Source: DAOUEG01 sp964589285
Lineage (GTDB): Bacteria > Chloroflexota > Dehalococcoidia > Dehalococcoidales > RBG-16-60-22
Direction of reading: 5' to 3'
Assembly: GCA_964589285.1 (NCBI GenBank)
Contig: CAZPSP010000031.1
Location: 1 to 19,648, forward strand
Length of the DNA stretch: 19,648 bases
A program made the translations under genes and the position numbers. The notes beneath the pieces are model-generated. The model saw nothing but the letters and a program-made list of their open reading frames with translations. It was not told where the DNA came from and ran no database searches. Each line of letters starts with the position of its first letter. Within the stretch, counting starts at the first letter, position 1. Positions 7,107 to 14,085 of the stretch are shown piece by piece.

Positions 7107-8363
7107 ATGGTTATCCAGACAAAGTTGACCACTATTTGCGTCGTTGGGGCAGGTTACGTGGGTTTGCCATTGTCGCGCATGTTTGCCGGAAATCACCGGG
7201 TCATCAGCTTCGATATAGACCGGGTCAAGGTATTCAGCCTGTCTTCAAAGAATGACAACCCCAATCACACGTTCACCTCGGATCCGCGGGAAATAGGCGA
7301 GGCTGATTTCATCTTTATCTGCGTACCCACTCTTCTTACGGAGAACAAGAGGCCGGATATGTCTTACCTTGCAGATGCCGGAATGCTGGTAGGTCAGAAC
7401 ATGAAAAAAGGTGCTGTTGTCATCCTGGAGTCTTCGGTCTTTCCAGGAGCGACGGAGGAACTTCTGAAGCCTATCCTGGAGGAGCATTCCGGTTTCCGCT
7501 GCGGCATAGATTTCAAACTGGCATATTCTCCGGAACGAATCAATCCCGGCGACGACGAGCACGGTGTCGACAGGGTCATCAAGCTGGTAGCAGCCTGTGA
7601 TGACGAGACCTTGAAGCAAGTTTATGACCTTTACCGGCACATAACGCCGTGCGTGTTTCCCGTCAGGAGCATTAAAGCTGCGGAGGCTGCCAAGCTGCTG
7701 GAAAATACCCAGCGGGACCTGAACATCGCCCTGATCAACGAGCTTTCCATTCTGTTCCAGAAAATGGGTATCAGCACGGAAGATGTCCTCGACGCCGCCG
7801 CGACGAAGTGGAACTTCCAGCGGCTTTCTCCCGGCCTGGTCGGCGGACATTGTATCCCCGTCGTGCCTTATTTCCTCGCGGAAAAAGCCCGGGAATTCGG
7901 GGTGCGTTCGAGGCTCATCCTGGCAGCGCGGGAAGTAAATGATTTCATGCCGAGGCACGTAGCCCGGATGGCCGTCAGTTCAATCATCGGTGCAGATAAA
8001 TCGCTGAAGACCTCGAAGGTCCTGATCATGGGCTGCACGTACAAGGAAAACGTGCCGGATACGCGTGAAAGTCCGGTCAGAGGAATCATCGATGTTCTCC
8101 GGGAATACGGAGCCGGTATCTACGGCTACGATCCCCTGATCACCGACGGCGAAGCGGAATTCGGTATCAAGTTCCTTGCCACCCTCGATGAAGCGCCTCG
8201 CATGGACTGCATCATTCTGGCGGTAGCTCATGATGTTTTCAAGGAAATAAAACCGGGTAAATTTTTACAGATTCTAAACCCTCAGTCTTCCATTATCGAC
8301 GTCAGAGGCTGCCTAAAGGTCCCGGAGGGAGGGATCCCGGGTATTTCTTACCTGCGCCTTTAG
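7107..8363 (+). CDS. nucleotide-sugar 6-dehydrogenase (UDP-HexNAc/UDP-Glc family) with altered active site
   Basis: A 418-aa member of the UDP-glucose/GDP-mannose dehydrogenase family, which oxidises the C6 hydroxyl of a UDP-sugar to a uronic acid with NAD+. The NAD-binding Rossmann motif VVGAGYVGLP is at 12-21. SPERINPGD (141-149) and the central helix AAEAAKLLENTQRDLNIAL carry the expected Lys and Asn. GGHCIPVVPYF (246-256) carries nucleophile C249, and SKVLIMGCTYKENVPDTRESP opens the C-terminal UDP-binding domain. SPERINPGD resembles the TviB/WbpO/CapL (UDP-HexNAc) branch more than UDP-glucose enzymes. Oddity: four residues after the Cys the family has Asp, but here it is Val (codon 7863-7865). 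I chose ATG 7107 with GAGGAG at 7090-7095; GTG 7095 overlaps that SD. It lies 36 bp after glmS. Confidence 0.92.
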   Translation: MVIQTKLTTICVVGAGYVGLPLSRMFAGNHRVISFDIDRVKVFSLSSKNDNPNHTFTSDPREIGEADFIFICVPTLLTENKRPDMSYLADAGMLVGQNMKKGAVVILESSVFPGATEELLKPILEEHSGFRCGIDFKLAYSPERINPGDDEHGVDRVIKLVAACDDETLKQVYDLYRHITPCVFPVRSIKAAEAAKLLENTQRDLNIALINELSILFQKMGISTEDVLDAAATKWNFQRLSPGLVGGHCIPVVPYFLAEKAREFGVRSRLILAAREVNDFMPRHVARMAVSSIIGADKSLKTSKVLIMGCTYKENVPDTRESPVRGIIDVLREYGAGIYGYDPLITDGEAEFGIKFLATLDEAPRMDCIILAVAHDVFKEIKPGKFLQILNPQSSIIDVRGCLKVPEGGIPGISYLRL

Positions 8364-8407
8364 CGGGGAGGTGAACCTATCGGACTATTCTGGGAACCGG
8401 AGTCCTC

Positions 8408-9124
8408 TTGAAAATAAAACATATCGCTGTCATCACCACATCACTCGTGGTAATCACCGGCTTTGCCATGATCAGCCCCTTATTCATGCGGGGGGCCGAG
8501 ACCGGCTTCAAGCCCAAACTGATGCTCAGTTTCAGCGTCGGCCAGGATCCAGACGTTGTGGAGTGGTGCCGGGAGCTGGCATCCGTACTTGAGAGGGAAA
8601 AAGTGAGTGCCTGCGTATTCTTCCCGGGAAGAGTCGCGGAGCAATACCCGGAAGCTGTGCTGTGTTTTGGGGAGAACATCGATATCGGCAGCCAGACCTA
8701 CAGCAATGCCGTGCTTACCGAGATAGCGGATTATTCACTCAAACTCAAGGAAGTTCAAGATGGGAAAGCGGCCGTGGAGAAGGCTGGAAACATATCCTCC
8801 CGATCATTTAAGGCCCCTGGTAAATCAACGGATGAAGACATCTATTCTCTGCTCAGCCGCTCCGGGATAGTGGCTGATTTTTCCTACCAGTACCAGTATA
8901 ACGTTTTCGAAACCGGGCAATATGTCCGCTACGAAGCTAAAGTGTTGGAGAGTCCCGATGTGATCCCTGATTTCACGGAAGATATTCGGGCGCTCATCAT
9001 CGAGTTCGATACTACCGACCCGGTCTCAGAAATCGAAAAATTTCTATCACGTATCAATACCGGAAAATACGACCTGGTGAATGCATCAGAACTGATCGGT
9101 TTTCCGGCCACTGTCAGGAGATAA
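8408..9124 (+). CDS. membrane-anchored polysaccharide deacetylase-like protein, probably inactive
   Basis: 238 aa. An N-terminal hydrophobic segment (5-25) is an anchor or uncleaved signal, so the domain faces outside. The rest follows the NodB/polysaccharide deacetylase layout with its key residues replaced. The first strand SFSVGQDP (41-48) stands where the family has TFDDGP. DIGSQTYSN (92-100) aligns to the metal-binding motif G-N-H-T-Y-S-H with Gln96 and Asn100 in place of the two His. SFKAPGKST (133-141) corresponds to the FRxPxG motif. Without the Asp pair and both His, metal-dependent deacetylation is unlikely; a binding or scaffold role is inferred. The start TTG 8408 has GGAG at 8399-8402, and an in-frame TGA at 8372 blocks any longer form. 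It lies 44 bp after the dehydrogenase and 6 bp before the synthase. Confidence 0.75.
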   Translation: MKIKHIAVITTSLVVITGFAMISPLFMRGAETGFKPKLMLSFSVGQDPDVVEWCRELASVLEREKVSACVFFPGRVAEQYPEAVLCFGENIDIGSQTYSNAVLTEIADYSLKLKEVQDGKAAVEKAGNISSRSFKAPGKSTDEDIYSLLSRSGIVADFSYQYQYNVFETGQYVRYEAKVLESPDVIPDFTEDIRALIIEFDTTDPVSEIEKFLSRINTGKYDLVNASELIGFPATVRR

Positions 9125-9130
9125 ACGACC

Positions 9131-10567
9131 ATGGTTACCACCGAACTGCCCCGCCTGGACCTGGAACTGAATACCGGTGAAGACCTGAACCGCCACTGCC
9201 GGCAGCGGATATCCCCTGACGGGCGGATCTCAGTCAGCAGGACAGCCTGGGTTTTCAGGGTTTTTGCGATCATCACCGTGACATTTATCCTGGCGCTCAA
9301 CCTCGTCGTCGCTTGGCATACCGGTGATATGCTCGTCTTTTATGCCACTCTGGTGCCGTTTCATACCCTGATCATTCTGGTCGTCGGCTGGTTTCTCTTC
9401 AAGAACCCGGCGCGGGGAAAAACTCCTGACAATCTTGTCTCGGTCATCATACCGGTCTTCAACCAGCAGGGGCTGGTAGGAGATGTGATCCGTGCCATTT
9501 TCCGTTCATCTTATCCAAATCTCGAGATCATCGCCGTCAACGACGGGAGTAAGGACAATACTGCGGAAGACCTTGACAACCTGGCCGAAGAATACCCGAA
9601 TCTACGAGTAATACACCAGGAAAACGGGGGAAAACGCAAAGCCGTTGCTAACGGTTTTTACGCATCCATGGGGGATTTCGTCGTCCTGATAGATTCGGAC
9701 AGTGTTGTGGATGAGAGGGCCATCGAGCAGCTGATGAAAGCTCTCACTGCGAATCCCGACATCGGCGGAGCTGTGGGTAACTGCAAGGTATTGAATGCCG
9801 ATAAAAACGTATTGACCCGGTGCCAGGACGCTTGGTATGATTATGCATTCAATATCCATAAGACCACGGAAAGCACGTTCGGGACGGTCCTGTGCTGCTC
9901 AGGCTGCCTGGCTGCCTACCGCCGGGAAGCGATAGACAGCTTCATCCCGTTGTGGGCATCAGCGACCGTCCAGAACAGTGACGACCGGGACTTGACGAGC
10001 TTTACCTTTGCGTCCGAATGGGCAAAGAAAGAAATGCTCTCCGCCAACAGCCGTACCAAAAAAGCAATGGCGGATTACGACGATGCCGAAGACCGTGGTC
10101 TGACCGCTCATACTCTGAGCGAGTGGCGAACGGTCTATGTGCCGTCTGCGGTGGTGTATACCGAGGTTCCGGAAAAACCGAAAGCTTATATCCGGCAGCA
10201 AACACGCTGGAAGAAGGGGTATATCCGCTCCTGTTTCTATGTCAGTTCGTTTTTTTGGAAGAAAAATCCCCTCATGTCCTTCATTTTCTATATCGAGTTC
10301 ATGACCACCTTCATAAGCCCGGCTATTATTCTCTCGGTCTTTCTCTATGCTCCCATTGTCCGGGACTCTTACCTGGTACCGCTCTATTATTTTGTCGGCC
10401 AGGTGGTCATAGGGCTGGTTGCCGGACTTGATTACAAGTTCAGGCAACCGGACGCGAAAAACTGGAAATACAAACCGCTAATGAACCTTATTGCCTCATT
10501 TCTGCTCCCATGGCTGGTATTTCCAGCCCTTTGGACCTACAAGAAAAACAGGTGGATGACGAGATAG
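9131..10567 (+). CDS. membrane GT2 polysaccharide synthase, hyaluronan synthase/NodC/PgaC-like
   Basis: A 478-aa processive glycosyltransferase expected to polymerise a UDP-sugar at the inner face of the membrane and extrude the chain. Two N-terminal TM helices (about 41-61, 67-90) precede a GT-A domain: VSVIIPVFN (103-111), NDGSKDNT (137-144), ENGGKRKA (164-171) and IDSDS (187-191, the DxD metal site). The acceptor-site motif (E/D)DRxLT and QQTRW (356-360) are present, followed by several C-terminal TM segments (about 380-410, 414-434, 447-470). Unusually, the acid-Arg motif occurs twice, DDRDLT (284-289) and EDRGLT (320-325). AGGAG at 9116-9120 serves ATG 9131. The product cannot be fixed from sequence: hyaluronan-like, chitin/PNAG-like or another HexNAc/uronate polymer all fit its neighbours. 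Confidence 0.93.
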   Translation: MVTTELPRLDLELNTGEDLNRHCRQRISPDGRISVSRTAWVFRVFAIITVTFILALNLVVAWHTGDMLVFYATLVPFHTLIILVVGWFLFKNPARGKTPDNLVSVIIPVFNQQGLVGDVIRAIFRSSYPNLEIIAVNDGSKDNTAEDLDNLAEEYPNLRVIHQENGGKRKAVANGFYASMGDFVVLIDSDSVVDERAIEQLMKALTANPDIGGAVGNCKVLNADKNVLTRCQDAWYDYAFNIHKTTESTFGTVLCCSGCLAAYRREAIDSFIPLWASATVQNSDDRDLTSFTFASEWAKKEMLSANSRTKKAMADYDDAEDRGLTAHTLSEWRTVYVPSAVVYTEVPEKPKAYIRQQTRWKKGYIRSCFYVSSFFWKKNPLMSFIFYIEFMTTFISPAIILSVFLYAPIVRDSYLVPLYYFVGQVVIGLVAGLDYKFRQPDAKNWKYKPLMNLIASFLLPWLVFPALWTYKKNRWMTR

Positions 10568-11276
10568 GTTCAAGTTGTCCATCCTTTACCCAACCCAGTA
10601 AATCCCGGTGCCGCTTCAGGTTCCGTCAGGTTTTAGTCGTTCCCTGGTACGTTCATTGCGATTCGGCCTGAGCTGTACCGAGCGATCCTGGGTCTGAAAC
10701 CCTTCTCCAGAGCGTTATTTTGCCAGAGTCCGGAGAATTGCACCCGCGGGTCCGTCAATAACAGTATCTGGCATAGTATTTCCATAAAGAACGGCAGGAA
10801 AACCGCCTGGACCTAGGCAATCACGTGGAACAGATGAACAACCATGTACACCCGCAGCTACGGAAAGAGAGCGTGCCTCTTTTCGTGAACACTCAAACAC
10901 GCCGTCCCGGTATTCCCTGATTCACACCCGTAAAATACTAGGCTGCGTTTCGTGTTTGTTCGAATTTCAGCCCTCTCTTGACTCGACTACCATGTAAGAT
11001 GAAGGTCCGAAAGGCTGAGGAGTACGCCAAGAGCACTGCGAAGCAGTTTGATATACAACCTTTTTCCGGAAAAGTAGCTATATGGAAAAGAGCTTGAACC
11101 ATCATCAATTATTTGGTTTTTGTAACGCAGTCACGCCGGCAACCCTCTTTTTCATATATTGATATACCTCAGTCCTTTCGGTCCTTCAAATGCGAGCGGG
11201 AGGACCGGCATGAACAAGTTGATTCTGGAGGGCGGGTGGGATTGTTATCAGGAATTAAAAAAATAAGGAGTCTGAT
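10568..11276. other. 709-bp stretch without a supported gene
   Basis: No frame on either strand has a credible start and SD. The longest, on the - strand at 10715-10900, is 61 codons, has no SD and no recognisable family, and may be a gene remnant. No clear terminator follows the GT2 stop; a 4-bp GGGT/ACCC hairpin near 10690-10702 is too weak. The right half (11001-11207) carries a long inverted repeat, listed separately. A 12-bp palindrome TTTTCCGGAAAA lies near 11062-11073. Confidence 0.6.
11001..11207 (+). repeat. long inverted repeat with alternative pairing, possible structured leader RNA
   Basis: The left arm (11001-11020) contains GAAGG, CCGAAAGG and CTGAGG. The right arm (11167-11187) is its reverse complement with one mismatch and one inserted base, about 19 pairs in all, enclosing about 146 nt. 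The outer part of the right arm, CGGTCCT (11179-11185), can instead pair perfectly with AGGACCG (11201-11207). TTGATATAC occurs twice inside (near 11048 and 11158), and a small ACTGC-GAA-GCAGT hairpin lies at about 11035-11047. This could be a switching leader for the lipoprotein gene 70 bp downstream, or a small non-autonomous element. No known RNA family is recognised. Confidence 0.4.
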
Positions 11277-11945
11277 ATGAAAAAAACACTTGCACTGGGG
11301 ATAATAATGTTCCTTCTTCTGGGGCTTTTCATTGCCGGCTGTAATGAAGGCGGCGTAGCCGGCGGTCCGGCTATTGAGATGATCTCCGCTGAAGTCCAGA
11401 CCGGCGAAGGAGAGGGAGAAGAAACTACCGCGGAAGATACCGATTCACAGTTGATCCCGGAAACAACAGAGACAGCGGCCGCCACTGAAACAGGGGCGAC
11501 CGGGATGACAACCACCGAGACAATGGCCGGCGAAGGGCAAATGAATGTGGTTGTAGAAGTTAGTGTCGCCAATTTTGAAATGGTTTCAGAGATAGGAGAA
11601 ACGGATGGTGACGGTTACCTGGCCTTCTACATGGATGAACTGCCGGCCGGAATTTCCCGGGTACCCGGTATTGAAGTCTCGCCCACTCCGGAAGGAGCCA
11701 TGGACCAACCGACCAATGAGACCATCGATACCAGCTACACCTTTGAGAACGTCGAACCCGGCGTTCATATCTTCTCCGTCCAGTTGGTCGATGCCAGCGG
11801 GAATCCTCTCTCGCCTCCGGTGATCGCCGCCGCGGTCCTCACCGTACCTCAACCTGCATCCGAGACTGAAACCGCCACTGAGACCACCGGCGAAACCACG
11901 GCTGAATCTACCGCTACCGAAACGACCGATACCCTGTCCCCGTAG
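11277..11945 (+). CDS. Thr/Glu-rich lipoprotein of unknown function
   Basis: 222 aa. It begins with a lipoprotein signal peptide: KK, a hydrophobic core LALGIIMFLLLGLF and lipobox IAGC with lipid-acceptor C22. A low-complexity linker rich in Thr, Glu, Ala and Gly (about 40-88) leads to a central domain of about 100 residues (VVVEVSVANFEMVSEIG to AAVLTV). That domain contains VEPGVHIFSVQLVDASGNP, an Ig-like beta-sandwich pattern common in extracellular proteins. A second Thr/Glu-rich tail (about 192-218) ends in LSP. The two flexible linkers suggest a folded domain held away from the membrane. The SD AAGGAG (11262-11267) precedes ATG 11277. The gene follows the inverted-repeat region and is closed by a hairpin at 11954. 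Confidence 0.85.
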   Translation: MKKTLALGIIMFLLLGLFIAGCNEGGVAGGPAIEMISAEVQTGEGEGEETTAEDTDSQLIPETTETAAATETGATGMTTTETMAGEGQMNVVVEVSVANFEMVSEIGETDGDGYLAFYMDELPAGISRVPGIEVSPTPEGAMDQPTNETIDTSYTFENVEPGVHIFSVQLVDASGNPLSPPVIAAAVLTVPQPASETETATETTGETTAESTATETTDTLSP

Positions 11946-11953
11946 CAATTACC

Positions 11954-11990
11954 ATGAGAGGGGCCGGCTCAAGGGCCCGGTCCCTCTCAT
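11954..11990 (+). terminator. strong hairpin between convergent genes, probable terminator
   Basis: The left arm ATGAGAGGGGCCGG (11954-11967) pairs with CCGGTCCCTCTCAT (11977-11990), 14 bp with one G-U, and a nine-base loop. It lies 8 bp after the lipoprotein stop and 46 bp from the end of the convergent - strand gene. No clean T run follows on the + strand, so the mechanism is less certain than the position. Confidence 0.65.
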
Positions 11991-12035
11991 CTGTCGTTCT
12001 GCATTCTCTTCATTACTCTTCAGCTACGGTAATCG

Positions 12036-12455
12036 TTATCCGGCATCCACGGCCCGTTTCGGCTGCGGCCGTTCCGCCACGTTGAAATTGATGGATGCCA
12101 TCTCCATGCCCTCGATCACCGCCCGGATAGAATATGAGCCGTAACCGGGAAATTCCACGTTGCCGAATTCCATGACCACCCGGCCCACTGCTTCCGTCGA
12201 ATTCTCTTTCGGCTGGACCGGGATGTTGGCGTTCAACGCCGGAATAATATCTTTTCCGTCTTCATCGATGATGTGGATGGACATTTTCTTCGTCCCGATT
12301 TCAACCACCGAGGCCCGTAACTGCATGACCAGAGAAAAATGGGCATGCTTGAACGGCACCTTGGCGGCGTATATGGTATCGAACCCGATGCCCAGGGCGT
12401 TGATCTTCGGCCCGGCTTGAGCGTAATCGCATATAAAGGCGAAATCGATATTCAA
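12036..12455 (-). CDS. DUF6941-like conserved hypothetical protein
   Basis: A 139-aa soluble protein with no signal peptide. The opening NIDFAFICDYAQ, the block KINALGIGFDTIYA (18-31), FSLVMQLRASV (40-50) and the C-terminal VVMEFGNVEFPGYGSYSI match my memory of the DUF6941 family, a predicted beta-sandwich fold without known function. The start is TTG 12455. It is well supported by a strong SD (GAGGAGGTAG on the - strand) at correct spacing and by a near-consensus promoter at 12500-12528. It is probably monocistronic, convergent with the lipoprotein and divergent from the small gene at 12696. Confidence 0.85.
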   Translation of the reverse strand: MNIDFAFICDYAQAGPKINALGIGFDTIYAAKVPFKHAHFSLVMQLRASVVEIGTKKMSIHIIDEDGKDIIPALNANIPVQPKENSTEAVGRVVMEFGNVEFPGYGSYSIRAVIEGMEMASINFNVAERPQPKRAVDAG

Positions 12456-12499
12456 GTGGCTACCTCCTCATCGGCTTACCGGTAACAGTGAACGTTACT

Positions 12500-12528
12500 A
12501 TTATCGCCCCGTTTCGGGACATCGTCAA
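12500..12528 (-). promoter_or_regulatory. sigma70-type promoter for the DUF6941-like gene
   Basis: On the - strand TTGACG (12523-12528), a 17-bp spacer and GATAAT (12500-12505). The spacer holds the small dyad CCCGAAACGGG. Just downstream, around the predicted transcript start, lies GTAAC-N7-GTTAC (about 12482-12498), which may be an operator. Confidence 0.75.
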
Positions 12529-12622
12529 ATACAAGCTCTTATACTACTGCGGCCCTTTGGAACCGGATACTGTAAAAATCCCCTGGCAAGCCTGGACCGG
12601 TTCCCTTTGCTTTGTGTGCTGC

Positions 12623-12652
12623 TTGACAAATCATGAAGCAGAAAGGTATAAC
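12623..12652 (+). promoter_or_regulatory. sigma70-type promoter for the 79-aa gene
   Basis: Consensus TTGACA (12623-12628), an 18-bp spacer and TATAAC (12647-12652). It lies 43 bp before ATG 12696 and is divergent from the promoter at 12500-12528, about 95 bp away. Confidence 0.8.
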
Positions 12653-12695
12653 CTTGATAAAAGCAGAATGAAGCATGTGTAAGGGAGGTTCCCAG

Positions 12696-12935
12696 ATGGC
12701 GCATCCGTATGAATACAACATACTGGTGGAGTACATCACACCTGAAGAAACGGGAAAATACCCGCACTTCACCCATATTGAGGACCAGGAAGGACTCACC
12801 TTAACGCTGGAAGAGGTCTTCAAACATCTCCCCGAATCGATACCGGACGGATGGGAAGTGAATTCACACAGCTTGACCATTTCCCGCAACACGGTCATCA
12901 TCACCGTTCTGCTGAGGAAACAAAAAACAGCGTGA
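12696..12935 (+). CDS. small conserved-looking protein of unknown function
   Basis: A 79-aa soluble, acidic protein starting MAHPYEYNILVEYITPEE and ending in a strand-rich segment VNSHSLTISRNTVIITVLLR. The predicted order is beta-helix-beta-beta, with a helical middle (TLTLEEVFKHLPESIP). No family is recognised; it has no Cys, TM or signal. ATG 12696 is chosen because GGGAGG (12683-12688) sits 7 nt before it. An in-frame ATG at 12675 would place that SD inside the gene. The near-consensus promoter at 12623 supports it as a real gene. Its last codons overlap the terminator of the convergent DUF2807 operon. Confidence 0.75.
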   Translation: MAHPYEYNILVEYITPEETGKYPHFTHIEDQEGLTLTLEEVFKHLPESIPDGWEVNSHSLTISRNTVIITVLLRKQKTA

Positions 12936-12951
12936 CCGATTGGCGGCTGTT
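12921..12951 (-). terminator. intrinsic terminator of the TIGR04076-DUF2807 operon
   Basis: On the - strand AACAGC, a 14-nt loop and GCTGTT (12946-12951 with 12926-12931), followed by a T run (A run on the + strand, 12922-12927). It starts immediately after the DUF2807 stop codon. The 6-bp stem is short, so confidence is moderate. Confidence 0.5.
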
Positions 12952-13731
12952 CTAATGATGATTGACCGTTGAACCGCCGGTGATATCGTAATCCCGCAGC
13001 AGCGGGTCTCCGGTGTAATCGAGGTGAGATTGCTGCCTCAGGTCCAGGTCCAGCCGGGAAACGATATCGAGCGAAGCCCGGCTGCTGCCGCTCAGTTTCA
13101 CCGCCGCGGTCTCGGTGGTGAAATCAGCCATAGAAAAGCGGCTCTGGTCGGAACCGTCCAGTCGTGTTGATTCCGCTGAACCCTCCAACGTAGCGGTGCT
13201 GGCGCCGGAGAGTACCAGGTTCCCCTCGGACATCGTGATCATGCCTTCTATCTGGCTCTCACCGGAAAGCTTGAAACCGGCATTTGCGGTCACCATATCT
13301 TCCAGTTTCATCATGCTGCCGCCGGTCAGTTCCAATTCGACCGGCTGCCTGGTATTGAAGCCGGTTACTTCCGCGACGGTCATGCCTGAGATCTTCAAGC
13401 GGCGCAGGTCCGGCAGGGTGATGCGGACTTTCCGGACCGCGTTCAGGTAGTCCGGCCCGCCGTCCAGCCCGATTTGCAGCAGTTTGCCATGCTGCTCGAT
13501 GATGAAATACTCCTGGAGCGCATCGTCAAAAGTTACATTGATGCTGAACGCATCGCTGCGGGATATCGTTGCTGAAAAACCTTGACTGATTTCTATTTCT
13601 GAAAAGTCTTCATAAGAGAAGTTGATATTGGTCAGGTTTCCCGCTGGCGTCACGGTAGGATGACAGGCGGAGATGCCGCAGAGGGCCAGTATAACGATGA
13701 TGAATGTCAGGAATAAGGCGGTATGCTTCAT
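12952..13731 (-). CDS. DUF2807 (GIN domain) lipoprotein
   Basis: 259 aa from ATG 13731. A lipoprotein signal peptide (FLTFIIVILALCG, lipobox ISAC, acceptor C23) is followed by the DUF2807 pattern. An edge block INFSYEDFSEIEISQGFSA leads into repeated short beta rungs: KVRITLPDLRRLKISGMT, VELELTGGSMMKLED, FKLSGESQIEGMI, LVLSGASTATLEG and VKLSGSSRASLDI. This is a right-handed beta-helix-like surface domain. Its function is unknown; adhesion or envelope-stress sensing has been proposed for the family. The true start is the ATG overlapping the upstream gene's stop (ATGA, 13728-13731), which indicates translational coupling. The frame is open further upstream, but that part runs antiphase through the neighbouring gene. 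It ends at TAG, with a terminator just beyond. Confidence 0.9.
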   Translation of the reverse strand: MKHTALFLTFIIVILALCGISACHPTVTPAGNLTNINFSYEDFSEIEISQGFSATISRSDAFSINVTFDDALQEYFIIEQHGKLLQIGLDGGPDYLNAVRKVRITLPDLRRLKISGMTVAEVTGFNTRQPVELELTGGSMMKLEDMVTANAGFKLSGESQIEGMITMSEGNLVLSGASTATLEGSAESTRLDGSDQSRFSMADFTTETAAVKLSGSSRASLDIVSRLDLDLRQQSHLDYTGDPLLRDYDITGGSTVNHH

Positions 13732-14015
13732 GGAATTATCGGCCCGGTTTTCAGGGTGCGGCGCAGCTCGAAGACGTTGACCACTTCGACGTCCGGGCAG
13801 CAGACCGTTATTACATCCTGTTCTGTTTGCCACGGGAATGTCCCGCCCGCCCAGAAGGTCAGGACCACCGGAAAGATGCTGTTCCAGGCCCAGCTGCACA
13901 AGCCGGCCGGCGTGTAGTGGTCGAACTGCCATTCATCCCCGATCTTGTGACCGCAATGGCACGGACTTTGGTTGCTGATGAGCTTGATGGTTACGCTGTA
14001 CCGCTTCGGTTGCAT
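13728..14015 (-). CDS. TIGR04076 family protein
   Basis: A 95-aa soluble protein resembling the TIGR04076 family: YSVTIKLIS, then CHCGHKIGDEW (19-29), an aromatic-rich CSWAWNSIFPVVLTFW (40-55), GGTFPWQ and a C-terminal VCCPDVEVVNVFELRR. The family's function is unknown. Five conserved-looking Cys (19, 21, 40, 72, 73) suggest metal binding or redox chemistry. The start ATG 14015 has a strong SD (AGGAGGTGA on the - strand) and a promoter with consensus TATAAT about 30 bp upstream. The last four bases overlap the start of the DUF2807 gene, so the two are made together. Confidence 0.88.
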   Translation of the reverse strand: MQPKRYSVTIKLISNQSPCHCGHKIGDEWQFDHYTPAGLCSWAWNSIFPVVLTFWAGGTFPWQTEQDVITVCCPDVEVVNVFELRRTLKTGPIIP

Positions 14016-14047
14016 TGCCCGGTCACCTCCTGTCAGTTTTCATCGCC

Positions 14048-14076
14048 ATTATACCCTGAACGGCAGGGAATGACCA
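14048..14076 (-). promoter_or_regulatory. promoter for the TIGR04076-DUF2807 operon
   Basis: On the - strand TGGTCA (14071-14076), a 17-bp spacer and a perfect TATAAT (14048-14053). The spacer contains the dyad CCCTG-N5-CAGGG (14054-14068), filling almost the whole interval between the two boxes, where a bound protein would block or activate polymerase. Confidence 0.6.
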
Positions 14077-14085
14077 GACGGACCG

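Noticed and set aside
8371..8592. 73-codon ORF starting GTG next to GGGGAGG
   Set aside because: His/Arg-rich out-of-frame reading through the deacetylase-like gene, which has the TM segment and fold pattern. The strong SD-like run is noted but has no matching good frame.
12488..12682. 64-codon + strand ORF between the divergent promoters
   Set aside because: It runs across both promoters, has no SD and no protein-like pattern.
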